Assembly (NCBI GenBank): GCA_025765615.1
Contig: JAIVFJ010000036.1
Location: 353,740 to 417,739, forward strand
DNA: 64,000 nucleotides
Origin: Zopfochytrium polystomum
Lineage: Eukaryota; Chytridiomycota; Chytridiomycetes; Chytridiales; Chytridiaceae
Reading direction: 5' to 3'
This document shows, in pieces, positions 12,499 to 23,110 of the stretch. Numbering within the stretch: position 1 is the stretch's first letter; each line of letters opens with the position of its first letter. A program made the translations under genes and the position numbers. The notes under the pieces are model-generated. The model was given only the letters and a program-made list of their open reading frames with translations, searched no databases and was not told the DNA's origin.

Positions 12499-13161
12499 CC
12501 TCGCTGGTCTTCTACCAAAGTATAGTGATTCCACTCTATCCATCCCCCTTTTCAGCAGTGTCAAGCAGCAATAAATTCGTTTCTCCGTCTTGTCTTGCGA
12601 GCTCAACTACGCGCCCACTCCAACCCCTGCAGGCTTCTACAGCTGGCCAACTCGTTCATCAACTTCGTCTTCACCATCCCCGGCATGATCTTTGTCGACA
12701 AGTTTGGCCGCCGGCCCCTCCTCCTGTACGGCGCCATCGCCCAGTCCGTCGCGCACGCTGGCATCTACATCTTCCTGACCATCGCCAACAACTCGAGCCA
12801 GTCCGCCGCGTAGGGCGCCATCCTCTGCGTGTAGCTGTTCACCATCGGCTTTGCCTCGACCTGGGGCCCCGTCGTGTGGTCGTACCAGGCCGAGATCTTT
12901 CCGCTCCGCTTCCGCGCAAAGGGCGTCGGCATCTCGACCATGTCCAACTGGGCGTGGAACGCTGTGATCGCGTTCGCTTGGCCAAAGATCTTTGCAAAGG
13001 TGGACCACGCCCCGTCCGCCTACAGGATCTTTTCGGCCGTTTGCGACCTCGCCGCCGTATGGACGTACTTTGCCATCCCCGAGACCAAGGGCAAGTCACT
13101 CGAGGAGAAGGAGGGGAGATTTTCATATACACAAGAAAGAGGCGTCGGTGGACAGTCCTAA
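12499..13161 (+). pseudogene. Truncated MFS sugar transporter with two in-frame TAG codons
   Basis: From about 12640 the translation reads as the C-terminal half of a fungal hexose-type transporter: NFVFTIPGMIFVDKFGRRPL, then STWGPVVWSYQAEIFPLRFR, SNWAWNAVIAFAWPKIF and finally PETKGKSLEE. The order and spacing match membrane segments 7-12 of the sugar porter family. Two TAG codons interrupt the same frame at 12811-12813 and 12832-12834, the second where a Tyr is common in relatives. The first six membrane segments are missing upstream. A short possible earlier exon (12500-12555, followed by a TTTTCAG acceptor) could belong to it. TAG is a normal terminator in this window (PH gene, Harbinger-like gene), so readthrough by codon reassignment is unlikely. 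Confidence 0.8.
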
Positions 13162-14110
13162 GTCAGAGTTTGGGAAAGGAAAGGTATGGTACAGAATCAA
13201 AGAGCAGAGAAAAAAAGGATAGTCGAGCCGACAAGGGAAAGCATTTTCCTGAGGTCGTTATCCTCTTTTTCACTGTTTTTTCGCTTTTGAGGTCATTAAA
13301 GGGGGGGGAGTGGGAGGTGGGGATAGCTGTTGCGGGCGGTGTCGCGGACAGCAGAGAGCCGGAGAGGAGAGGAAAAGACGGTACAAAGCGGATAGAGAAA
13401 AAAGAAGGACAACCCATTCGAGCAACGCAACGAAGGCGGGGGCCCAACAAAGGGGAACAAAAGGAAACAAAAGGAAACAAACAAAACACGCCACGAGGAC
13501 GAGGAGGAACTTTCTCCAACGGAACCCGAGGAAGGGGGATTCGAGGAGGAGTTTGAAAGAAGAGAAAAGAGAATGAGATAGCCCCTGCACGAGGGAACTT
13601 GGGAGGGAAATGGAGAGGAGAAGGAGAAGAAGAGAGAAAACGTAGAAGAGGTCCTCTTTGCGAGTTCGGTCAAAAGGCAACGGTAGAGGTTTGTGCGTTT
13701 GTCGCTCGGAATGAGTAAGTGGAGGATTTAGTACTGATGTGAGGCACGGAAGGGGGCGGGGCTTGGGTTCCGAGCGGTGGTCAAACCGCGACTAGGGTAA
13801 AGGAAATTAGAGCATTGCTTTCCCTCCTCAGGAGAGTAAGAAGAAAAAAAGAGAAGGAAAGAGATTCAAAAAAAGACGGTCCGCGCCGTTACTTCAAAAA
13901 GAAAAAAAAAAAAAAAGAGAATTAAAAAGGGCACAACAGGCAGAGGACGAGGGAGGACCAGGATTCATCGACGCCGGCGGGTCTTTTGGGGGCATGCCCC
14001 CCCTCTTCAAGCGCACCACACCCCTCCCATCCACACACAATCATCCGCGCATCCAAACACTACCCAGTCACTGAGACACACACTCGCGCAACGTCCCCTC
14101 ATCCACCGCG
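13162..14110. other. Intergenic, purine-rich
   Basis: G/A-rich sequence with long overlapping low-complexity ORFs on both strands (Arg/Lys/Glu on plus, Ser/Phe/Leu on minus). I see no domain or splice pattern that supports a gene. Confidence 0.5.
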
Positions 14111-14541
14111 CTACCGCTTCTTCCCCCCAAACCTACTGATCGACCGCGACCTCGACCTCCACACCCCCGTCGTCCCACCACCCCCACCACCATCACCACC
14201 CAGCGGCAGCGGCGGCGGCGACGACGGCCTGACGTACCCCATCGATGACCCCGCAGAGCCGCCCATCAACGCGGCGTCCATCGCCAGCACGAAGCGGCCC
14301 TCCGCCGCCGCGGCAGCCACCCCCGACGCCGACGACGACGAGGTGGCCGACGACGACGACGGAGCCTTTGACGACGCGGCGGACTTTGCCGACGCGAGGG
14401 TCGGGAAGGACCAGAAGGTGTCGTCGGAGGTCGACGAGTGTGGGGAGAGCGGGTACGCGGAGGAGGGCGGGTAGGCGGAGGAGGGGGGGGCGGTGGCGGG
14501 GGAGAGCGGGAGGCCGCGGTGGTGCGGCGGTAGGGTGGGGA

Positions 14542-14572
<31 letters not shown>

Positions 14573-17135
14573 GGTCGGGTCGCTGTGGAAGGCACGGTCG
14601 TCGCTGGAGAAGCTGCGGACGGGCGGCGCGGAGGGTCGGTGGAGCGCGGGGTGGTCGCGGCGGTGGTGGAGGGTGGGCGGGATCGCGATGTAGGGTGGGC
14701 TGGTTGGCGCGGAGGCTGCGCCGCCGCCGGCAAAGTAGGGTTGGTGGTGGTGGTGGTGGTGGTGGTAGGTTTGCAGGTGGAGCGGCGGGGGGAGGGGTGT
14801 TGGGGAGGTGAGTTGCGGTTGATGCGGCGGCATGGCGGCGGTCGCGTGGACTGTGTGCTGTTGTGGCTGCTGCTGCTGCTGCTGCTGTGGGTGGTGGTGT
14901 TGGGGGTGGTTAAAGTGGCGGTGGTTCGGGTGTTGGTGTTGATGTTGGCCGCCCATAAACCCTTGTTGCGGCGCGAGCACGGGAGAAGGGGGCAGCCACG
15001 AGCTCTCGGTCTGGTGGTGGTAGACAGGCTGCTGCTGCGGGGGGTGCGGCTTTCCGTGGAAGCCCGCCGCCGCGGGATTCGCGGGGTTGCTGGGGGACTG
15101 GTGGAGGTGGCTGAACGACGGCGTGTAGATGTGCTGGCCGTGCGCGGCGGTGGCGAGCGGCGGCGCAGACTTATTTGAGCGCTGCATCATCTGCAGGCTG
15201 TCCGTTCGCCTCAGTTCGTGCAGCGGGGGCGCAGCTTTCCCTGGCGTAGCGCCTGCGGTTGCTAGGCCCGGAGCTCCCCCGCCACCGCCGCCACCGCTGG
15301 CCTGTAACGGCCTCGCGGGAGCGCCGCCCATTTTGTCGAGCCCCAGCTGGGCGAGGGCGACACGCAGCGGCACCGACGTCCGCTTCGGGACCAGCCCGGC
15401 CTCGCCCGCGTGCGACTGCAGCTGCTGCTGCAGCAGGCTGAAGCTGACCTCGGGCGACGACAGGTCGTAGTGCGCTGGGTCGACGAGATGGCTGGTGCTT
15501 GCAGGAGAGCCGGACGATGTCGACGACGACGATGGTGGCGCCGACGACAGTGTCAGCATCGACGTCGTCGCTCTGATGGGCACGGCGGACTCGGCGGCGG
15601 TGGTGCCGGACAGCCGGCTTTCTACGGCTTCCTGTAGCCACACGAGCCATTGGGTGACTTGGTCGTAGGAGGAGCAGCGGAGCCGCCACAGGGGAGATGT
15701 CGGCGACTCCGCGTCGGAGCGTAGGGAGAGGACGTGGTGGACAGTTGTTGGTGGTGCTGCTGCCTGTTGCGAGGCTGCCGACGTAGCGGCGTCCGACTTG
15801 GCGGTGTCGGCGACCTCGGCGGCCTCGGCGGCCTCAGCAGCGGCGACGATGACGTCGGTGGTCGACCTGATGGGGAACTCCGCCAGGGCGCGCTGCGAGG
15901 CCGGGTCCGAATCGTCTGCAAAGACAAACAGGCGGTGGGCGCATAGCACGACGAAGACACGCGCCCACTTCGGTCTCTGTCCCTCGGTCTGCCCTTGTGC
16001 CTGTGTCTGCTGACGCGCATGCTGTTGCTGCGTTTGTCTCTCGGGTCTGTGCCCAGTCGAATTTTTTGTGCGAAATATTTTCATGCACCGATATCATCAA
16101 AAAAAAAATTTTGGCGGGTTTTGTTGTTTTCATGTCGGGGGTTTTAGTCAGACGTTATTTCCAAGAAAGGGAAAATGATGTGTGTGTGGGAGAACGTTCG
16201 GGCTCTGAATGCAAAGAGGGAGACGGACAGAACGAGAGAGAGCGAGAGAGAGAGCGAGAGAGAGAGCGAGAGAGAGCGACAGACAGAATCGGGCACAGAG
16301 ACAAACGCTTGCCTTTCTGGGACGAGCAGATCGACGCAGTCAGTTTCGAAGAAGCCACAGCGCGCGTGCGCCCGCGACGACAACAGCGCCTGCAGTGTCG
16401 TCGTCGCTGCCGTTGCTGCTGCTGCTCCCGCTGCTGCTGTCCCCGAAGACCCCAGTTTCATCGATGGGTTAGGCGGCGCTGCCGGAGAGGGCGACAGTGT
16501 CGACAACGGCGGACTGCCGCAGCTGACGGTCGTGTCGTCCGACAGCAGGAGTAGCTGCCCTTCCGCCTCGGCGGATCCCCCGGCCGACGAAACCATTGCG
16601 CTGCCAGCGCGGCTCGACGATCTCGCGGACGCGGTGGCCGGCGTCACTCCCGTCGCGTTTGATGTCTGCCCCTCAGGCGCCCCTCTTCCTCCTCCTCCTT
16701 TTCGTGCTTTGAGATGATCTGGTCGATCTCGGCCATCAAATTGCTCAGCGACGCCATCCTGGCGAGGGCAGTGCTGCTGCCGGGGGTGGTGGCGGTTGTG
16801 GCGGTGGAGCCAGAGCGCGAGCGGGAGCGCAAAGGTTGTTGCAGTTGTGGGGGCGGCGGTGGCGGTGGTTCGTCATCGGGGGGAAGGAACTGGCGGCTTT
16901 GGTGTTGGTGGTTATGATGATGATGAATCCGCTGTTGCTGGAGGTGGGCGCCGTCGTTGCGGCTGCTGTTGTTGTTGTTGTTGTTGCTGTTGTGCAATTG
17001 GCGAGTATCACCGGCGGCGTCGGGGCTGTGCCGGAAGAGGAGGGAAAACGACGATGACGACGACGCCAACGCAGGCCCTGCAGTGGTCGAAGCCGTCGCG
17101 GGGGGCGGAAATGGTGCCGTGTGGAGCGCAGCCAT
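14111..17135 (-). CDS. Low-complexity protein with a PH domain
   Basis: A likely membrane- or phosphoinositide-associated adaptor. The N-terminal part (17135 to about 16370) is Asn/His/Gln/Pro/Ser-rich with a short helical segment SLSNLMAEIDQIISKHEKEE. The frame changes near 16695 in a run of four G; one added base joins it to the next frame. An intron with a possible GC donor (CCAGAAAG|GCAAGC near 16308) covers a GA-repeat. The 3' exon (14111 to about 16000) encodes RPKWARVFVVLCAHRLFVF, IRSTTDVIVAAA and LWRLRCSSYDQVTQWLVWLQ, which read as the strands and C-terminal helix of a PH domain. About 450 residues of His/Gln/Pro/Ser-rich sequence follow, ending at a TAG stop. The exact intron borders are unsettled. 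The antisense ORFs are shadows of this repetitive sequence. Confidence 0.6.
16229..16287. repeat. GA-rich simple repeat inside the PH-gene intron
   Basis: Repeated GAGA/GCGAGA units within the presumed intron of the PH-domain gene. They create an artificial Ser-Leu repeat ORF on the minus strand. Confidence 0.8.
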
Positions 17136-17240
17136 CGCGGTGGCGGGTCACAGACTGAAAGGAAAGGAAAAGGGACTGGCTGGCTGGCTGACTAGATTGT
17201 TTGTTTTCGTGTGGGGTTGTTTTTCTTTCGTTTTCTCTCA

Positions 17241-17310
<70 letters not shown>

Positions 17311-18442
17311 TTCTCTCTCTCTCCCTGTCTCTGTCCCTGTCTCTGTCACTCTCTTTCTCTGTCTCTCTCTCTCTCTCTTTGTCTGCGTGTCTGTCTTTGT
17401 CTCCTGCCGCTGCGGGTAAGTGAGTGCTCAGTCGAACATTGTGGCCGCTTTGTCATGATATGATGCACCCACTCATCAATCGCTTTGCGCGTCGCGTGAC
17501 GCGGTAAGCGGGTTGGGCATTTGCCAAATTGCACCTACAGAAACTTGCAACATTGAACCACAAGCTTCATCAGGGGTCAGGGGGGTGGGTGGTGATGTCA
17601 TCTTTGAAAGGGGAAGAGCCTAACGATATTGCTTACTGGATTCTTTTACATTATTCCGTTTACCTGGAATAACCCCGTGTAGTCTTCCAACCAGCGAGAA
17701 AAACAGCACCAGTCTCTTCTGATGCTCACACCACATTGCAAGTTACAACGCTCTACACATTCGGGAAGCTGCTGTCCGCTCCCTCCTTTCTTCGGGTTGC
17801 CCCGTCTCCCCCCACCGCTACCACCAAAACCATCTTCCCCCGCAGTCTGCAAAAGACCCAAGCAAGTGTCTATCGAAACACTTTCCTCGCGCCTCAGCGT
17901 GTGTTTACGACAAGATGACGGAGAGGTCATGAGGCCGAGCTGTGTGCGTGTGTGTGTGCGTGGGGGGGAGTGTGTTAGCTTTGAAGGATTCAAAACCAGC
18001 ATCCGAATGGGCGGAAGACACTCGTCGCGTCGGCAGCGAGCTTACACCAAGAGTCTCGCAAGCCGGTTCGCCGTCCGGTACGCGGACTGGCCTTTGACAA
18101 TGTGACTTTGGCTTGTTGGTTGGTCCCTCTTTTTGTAATTCCACGATCGCAGCCCCTCTCACCAGAGGGGCTGTGGCTGGGACAGAGCAATTTGCCAAAA
18201 AAAAAGGACCGTAACTCGAGTAGCACATTTCGCGAGCGTCCTCCTCGGTCACATCCGCAGAGAGAAAACCAGATGCGGTCATACTCCACTCTGAACGGGG
18301 GCATGGAGACCTTCTCTTGAATTTGAGAACAACTGACGGGGGCGGCTCTGGCGAACTGGAAGAGTATTAGTCGGAATACGCGACTTTTGGACCTTGAGAT
18401 GGTACGCATGTCGTCCATGTCAGTCCGTCCTTGCATCGCAAA
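17136..18442. other. Intergenic with a long CT microsatellite
   Basis: An interrupted (TC)n tract spans about 17238-17400. The remainder, between the divergent PH gene and the 2H phosphoesterase gene, shows no recognised coding sequence. Short ORFs at 17646-18282 have no family features. Confidence 0.6.
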
Positions 18443-19468
18443 ATGCCACCGCCGCCGCGGCTGCGCCCGACGCACTTCCTATCGCTGCGGCTCACGCCCG
18501 CCAAGGTGCCGGCGTTCGAGCAGTTCAGAAGCCACGTCGCGAGTGCCCACCCCGAGCTGCTCGCCCACGTCATTCCCGCTGTGCAGGTCTGAGGGAACGG
18601 CCCAGGAGATGGGGGCTTTGTTACAAAGCCTCCCCCCACCTACGCGCATTCACTGAACCCATCCCCCCTGCAGATTCACTTGACTCTCTTCGTAAGCGCG
18701 TACAGGGGCCAAGAAACGCCCGTCCTTTTCGCTTTGCGCGTTGATGCTTTCCTGACCGCGGGATCGGCCGATAGGTTGTTCGCATGACCAAGCAAAACGA
18801 AACAGACATGCTTTCCACGTTCCATTCCACAAAGGAGGTATGTCGCGAAGCTACCCCACCGAGTGATAAAGCCAAACACTCACGTAATTTTTTTTTTTTT
18901 GCGCTCCGAAAAACGCAGATCATATCCACCCTGCTCAAATCTCCGCTCACCCTGCACCTCCGCGGCGTCGGTACGTTCGCCAACGGCCGCGTCGTCTGGA
19001 CCTCGCCCAAAGACGGCCCAGACTCGGAGGGCTCGGTCGCGACGCTGAAGGCACTCGCGCGTGCCATGCATTCGCTGTTTCGGTCCAGAGGCCTCGTCGA
19101 CGACGACACCGCCGCCAAAGCTGAGTTTGAGTACACACCACACGTGACCCTTATGAAGGTGAAACCGCGGGACGAGGAGCGGAGGGAGCCGCCGCGGTGG
19201 GGGAAGAGCCAGTGGAACCGCCCGTCGAGGTCCGCAGGCGACGTCAGGGTGATTCCGCCGCAGGTGTTTCTTCCGTTTGTGGGTGAGTAAAAAGGTTCCA
19301 CCCAACAACAGCAAAGGAGCTCCCGGTGAGGGAACTGACGCGAATCCCCGTGTACTCTGCCCAGAAACCGATTTTGGTTGGCACGTCATCGACAAGCTTG
19401 ACTTTCTGGAGATGGCAAAGGACGAGAACGGGCATTACCCCGTCGTTGCAACGGTCGACATTCCTTGA
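18443..19468 (+). CDS. 2H phosphoesterase, AKAP7/ASCC1 type
   Basis: A member of the 2H superfamily (2'-5' RNA ligase / cyclic phosphodiesterase fold). Five exons close exactly: 18443-18586, 18674-18691, 18775-18837, 18919-19282 and 19365-19468, for 230 residues. The N-terminus RPTHFLSLRLTPAKVPAFEQ matches the opening strand of the AKAP7-type domain. The two catalytic HxT motifs are both present: HLTL, wholly inside the 18-nt second exon, and HVTL in exon 4 (EYTPHVTLMKV). All splice sites are GT..AG. Relatives process or bind RNA ends or cyclic nucleotides; which applies here is not shown. The start was chosen because the domain begins only eight residues later and no upstream in-frame ATG fits. 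Confidence 0.9.
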
Positions 19469-19907
19469 TTTCTTTTTCAAGAGACAACTGGGTCTGTGCC
19501 ACATCACTTGTCACCCAAAGATCGGCGTGTTCTTGCTTGCTTTAACCCTTTTTGCGCAAAGGAAAGTCAGGGAGCACGCCTTCGGAAACTTGTAAACCTG
19601 GTTGGACGGAGCGTACGTCCCACTGTTATAGCAAAAACATAAGCTTGTGAACATTATTACACTGGGTCGCGCAGCTCCTGGCCAGTGGATGTATTCCAAA
19701 TCCGAACTGTTCATATTCCGACCTCCAGACACTATGAACTGCCGATTGGGGCTGAATGCTGCACAGTAGACATTTTTGTCAGAGTGTCCTTCCGCTTGTG
19801 CATCTCTTAGCCAGTGAATGCATTTCCAAATCCTGATAGTGTGGTCAGAACTTCCAGGTGCAACAAACTGCAGCACTGAATGCTGCAGGGTTGACAGTTT
19901 CAGAGTG

Positions 19908-21260
19908 TCCTGTGAGACTGTGCTCTCTAAATCTCCTCACCCTGGGCTGGAGGTGGGAATAGAGCAATGGCCTAAATACCAATCCTATCTAATGAAAAGG
20001 GGCAAAAGAAGGTGTCTAGGGGTCACCAGACAGGAAAATGTATTTGGAGTCTACTAAAGCCCATCATCAAACACAAAAGAAACTCTTTAAACTCAAAAAA
20101 GAGCAGCTATCACACATCTAAAAGGGAAACATAAGAAAAGTGTGACAAAGGTGGCACAATCACAAAAGAAAGTGCAAAATGCCTCTGGTCCAAGACACAG
20201 AGAAACCCCAATGGCAAAGCCAAAGGGACCGAATCACTCGGTAAGGAATGAGACTTAGGGCAACAAAGGGGGCGCCTAAGGCAGCACCAACCAATCTGTG
20301 CCAGCTCCTTCCCAAGGCAGAAGCCAAGGGGAAAGGCAAGAGAGTGGGGAGGAAAGTGGCCAGGTCCCAACCTGTTGGAGCCACCACCTTGGAGCACCAG
20401 CTCCCTCTCTGCCAAAGACAAGCCCTAAGTTGGAGGGGGTTGGACACAAAGGGCAAACACAAGGAACAATTAGTGTGCAGAGATGCCTGTTGGATCAAAC
20501 CAGAACTGTTTTCCACTTAACAGAACCAGACACATCTTGTCTCACTCCCAAGAGAGGTTCCAACTCAATCCAAGGAGGGGGCACACAGGGTGGGAGACAG
20601 TGGGACTCTTCTTGTTTCATCCTACTAGGACACAGACTTCTGCCTCACCAGGCCAGAGGAATCCCCTATCTTAGAAGCAAGGAAGGTTAAAACCCACTCC
20701 CACACACAAGTGTGACACCATGACATCACAGGCATTAATCTGAGAGAAAGAGGGTCTGAACCCAGTGAAGACCAGGCCCACCAGAGGCCACAGGAGCCAA
20801 CAACCAGGGAGATGGGGGCATACCTGAGAGACCATTTCTGCAGCAGCACCTGACCAGCCAGCTCATTCATATCACCTTGAGAGACCTGGATTTGACTAGA
20901 TGTATTGACAGGAACCTAGAGGCACCACCACAGATTTACCCTCTATCCTTCCATCACCAAGTGGCTCCTACCCAGTCCAACCCAAGCAGCATGCAGAATG
21001 GTGAGGTGCACTGGGGATCGAACCCAGCACACTGCCATGATGGCCAAGAGGACTCCAACCTCCTGTCACACACCAGGGGACTGCCACCCCCAGCTCATAC
21101 ACACAGTCAGGAAGAAAAGGGCAGGCAAGGGACTTCAGGTACAGTTCTCACAGTCAACAAGAAAGGGGGGCAGCAGTTTAAATAGGAGAGGGTTGGAATC
21201 ACAGGGAGGAGAGGAAAAAGGAGGGAAAACACATACAAAACAACAAAACAATAAATAAAA
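19908..21260. repeat. Dispersed repeat, copy 1
   Basis: Highly similar over its whole length to 62715-64000, beginning in both copies at TCCTGTGAGACTGTG. It interrupts the WD40 remnant. Its base composition is less GC-rich than the surrounding genes. No long ORF is shared between the copies, so it looks non-coding. A perfect tRNA T-arm-like hairpin (CTGGG stem, 7-nt loop, CCCAG) lies at 21011-21027. The right end is not fixed, because copy 2 runs off the window; similarity continues at least to about 21225. Confidence 0.85.
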
Positions 21261-21724
21261 CAGTAAAAAACAGAATGGATGGGTGATTCACCAAATGGGG
21301 CTGAGCCATCAACAAAGAGAGACAGCTCAGAGAATCATGGGGCCATTTCTTGGCAGACAGCCACCAGAGCAGAGTGGAGGGGGGGGTGGAGGAACTGGCA
21401 AGAAATGATTGGTGCAGACAAGAAGACACTCACCACAGCCACAAAAAGAAAGAAAGACACACAAAGAGAGACAGTAAACAAACAACTAAATAAAAGATAA
21501 AACAAGAAAAAGAGCCAAAACAAAGGAAAATACTAATTGAAAAAATAAGTAAAAATCATCAACAGAAAGAGAAAGAAAAGCCCTGTCTTCTCATACCACT
21601 CATATGAGGCATTACATCATGGTAGCTGGGCATCTGGACTTTGCACTTCTCCCACAGAAGTGGTTCAGTCCTTAGTCATTCCAAAAGTGAGGGGTTATTA
21701 GCTGGACATGGTGGACTTTGCAGC
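21261..21724. other. Non-coding sequence between repeat and tRNA-like element
   Basis: A-rich sequence with no recognised gene. It may belong to the dispersed repeat or to the tail of the tRNA-derived element that starts at 21798 on the minus strand. Confidence 0.4.
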
Positions 21725-21798
21725 CCAACAGTCTGCATGTCTCGAACTTGGCACCTTCCCAATTGAAGGGAGCGCTCTAACCACTGAGCAAGGAAGCC
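21725..21798 (-). repeat. tRNA-like (SINE-head) sequence
   Basis: Read on the minus strand it starts GGCTTCC, then TTGCTCAGTGGTTAGAGCG, a close match to a tRNA D-arm and RNA polymerase III A box. A stem-loop with TTCAATT in the loop follows, and then AGTTCGAGACA, close to a B box. The T-arm and acceptor stems do not pair properly and there is no standard variable arm. A functional tRNA is therefore unlikely, and a tRNA-derived SINE head is the better reading. Only one clear copy is seen in the window. Confidence 0.55.
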
Positions 21799-21851
21799 TT
21801 ATGCCAGCAGTTGAGCAGACACTGAGTCACTCGGTCTGCAGCCATTGTACA

Positions 21852-21968
21852 GAATAATAATAATAATAATGGCACAAATAATAATAGTGACAGGTGACGC
21901 AGGCGCGACAACAAGTGTCAGTCGGTGGCTTATGTGGACAACCAATAATAATAAAATAATAATATATA
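21852..21968. repeat. AAT microsatellite tracts
   Basis: (AAT)n runs near 21852-21873 and again near 21944-21965. Confidence 0.8.
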
Positions 21969-22460
21969 CAGCAGAGTCCAAGCCGAATGCGTGTATAACG
22001 CGCTTCGAGACGGGTGGATAATCCTCACAATTATCAGTGAAAAAGTGGGTATACACTCTTTTATTTGAGGTCACAGGCTTGAAGGCCTGTCGTCCTCACA
22101 GTCCTTCCAGCTTGTGCATCTCCTGGCCAGTAGATGCATTCCAAATCCTGATAGTTTTGTCAAAACTTCCAGACAACAAGCTGTCCATCAGGACTCAATG
22201 ATGCAGAGCAAACGTCACGAGAATGTCCTTCCAGCTTACAGTGTGTTGCAGTTGCAGTGTAGAAGGCGACGTCGTGAGTGGAGGCGGCGTCGCAAGAAGG
22301 TTGATGGGTCGATGTCAGGAAGAGGGCAGGACAGGACAAGGCAGACAAGGAACTGAGAGGAGTGATGATTGTATTGGAAACAATAATTCACTTGAGGGAT
22401 GGGACAGGTCCCCCATCCCCCTTTTATACCTTTTGAGAGTCTTCCTTATCAAGACTCAAA

Positions 22461-22590
22461 GAAAGTTCCAGAAAGAGCAATTAGTAATACAATGATACCA
22501 ATGATACCAACAAGACAAGTCAGGAAAGCAAAGAAGGTTCCAGAAGGTTCCACAAGGTTCCATGAAGGAATGTTCTAGAAGGTTCCAGAG
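22461..22590. promoter_or_regulatory. Cluster of heat-shock-element-like sequences
   Basis: Alternating GAA and TTC units at strict 2-nt spacing, the heat-shock factor consensus, occur three times: 22461-22473 (GAA-ag-TTC-ca-GAA), 22533-22550 (GAA-gg-TTC-ca-GAA-gg-TTC) and 22568-22590 (GAA-tg-TTC-ta-GAA-gg-TTC-ca-GAG). Eleven perfect units in 130 nt is far above chance. The neighbouring genes are decayed, so the controlled transcript, if any, is unclear. A short degenerate tandem repeat that mimics the element is the alternative. Confidence 0.5.
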
Positions 22591-22881
22591 GTTTCAGAGG
22601 GTGATTCATAACAGTCGAGGAACCGAGGCTTGAATTGAGAACGTGTACAAGGGAGTGAGTGTAGCAAGCGACCAAGGGCAAGTGGGTAAAAAGAGCTTGT
22701 TTTAGACAGGGACTGGCAAATTGGAGTGAGAGTGTTTTTTTTTTCAATAAGAAAACTCTGCCCAATTTATACTCCTGCAGGGAGGTTGACCAGATTTCCT
22801 GTTTTGCCTGTCTGAACAAGTTGCAAACCGCAACAGACAGGACTTTGCTCTGGGGAGGTGTTGTAAACCCCTTCCCATAGA

Positions 22882-23110
22882 GGGAGGGTGATTTGAAATA
22901 TTCAGAGCATTTCAAATCAACCAAGCTCTGTGTGGAGCCCTGTGTGCAAGCAACTGGTCTCCCCACAGAGAGAGGGGAAAATGATTTGAAATCTTCAGGA
23001 GCATTTCAAATCAACCAAGGTCTGTCCAGAGGTCTGTGTGCAGTGACCAGTCTTCCCACAGAGAGATGATGTGAAATCATCAGGGGCATTTCAAATCAAG
23101 CAGTCCCTGG
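22882..23110. repeat. Three tandem units, each with an inverted repeat
   Basis: Units of about 85-95 nt repeat three times, each ending near a CCCACAGAGAGA-like boundary. Each holds the inverted pair GATTTGAAAT ... ATTTCAAATC at 22890-22918, 22983-23012 and, with one change in the left arm, 23068-23097. The arms would form 9-10 bp hairpins with loops of about 9-10 nt. No coding sequence is present. Confidence 0.8.

Noticed and set aside
12811..12834. UAG read as an amino acid (genetic code change)
   Set aside because: TAG terminates the PH-domain gene at 14111 and the Harbinger-like gene at 40046, and the transporter is also missing its N-terminal half, so pseudogenisation explains the stops better.
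17201..17423. Ser/Leu-repeat protein ORFs
   Set aside because: Produced by translating the (TC)n microsatellite; no coding evidence.
21725..21798. Functional tRNA gene, anticodon loop TTCAATT
   Set aside because: The T-arm and acceptor stem do not pair, and a Leu-type anticodon would require a long variable arm that is absent.
22882..23110. CRISPR-like array
   Set aside because: Three units with similar, not unique, spacers in a fungal nuclear genome; the palindromes are inside the repeated units and no cas genes exist here.
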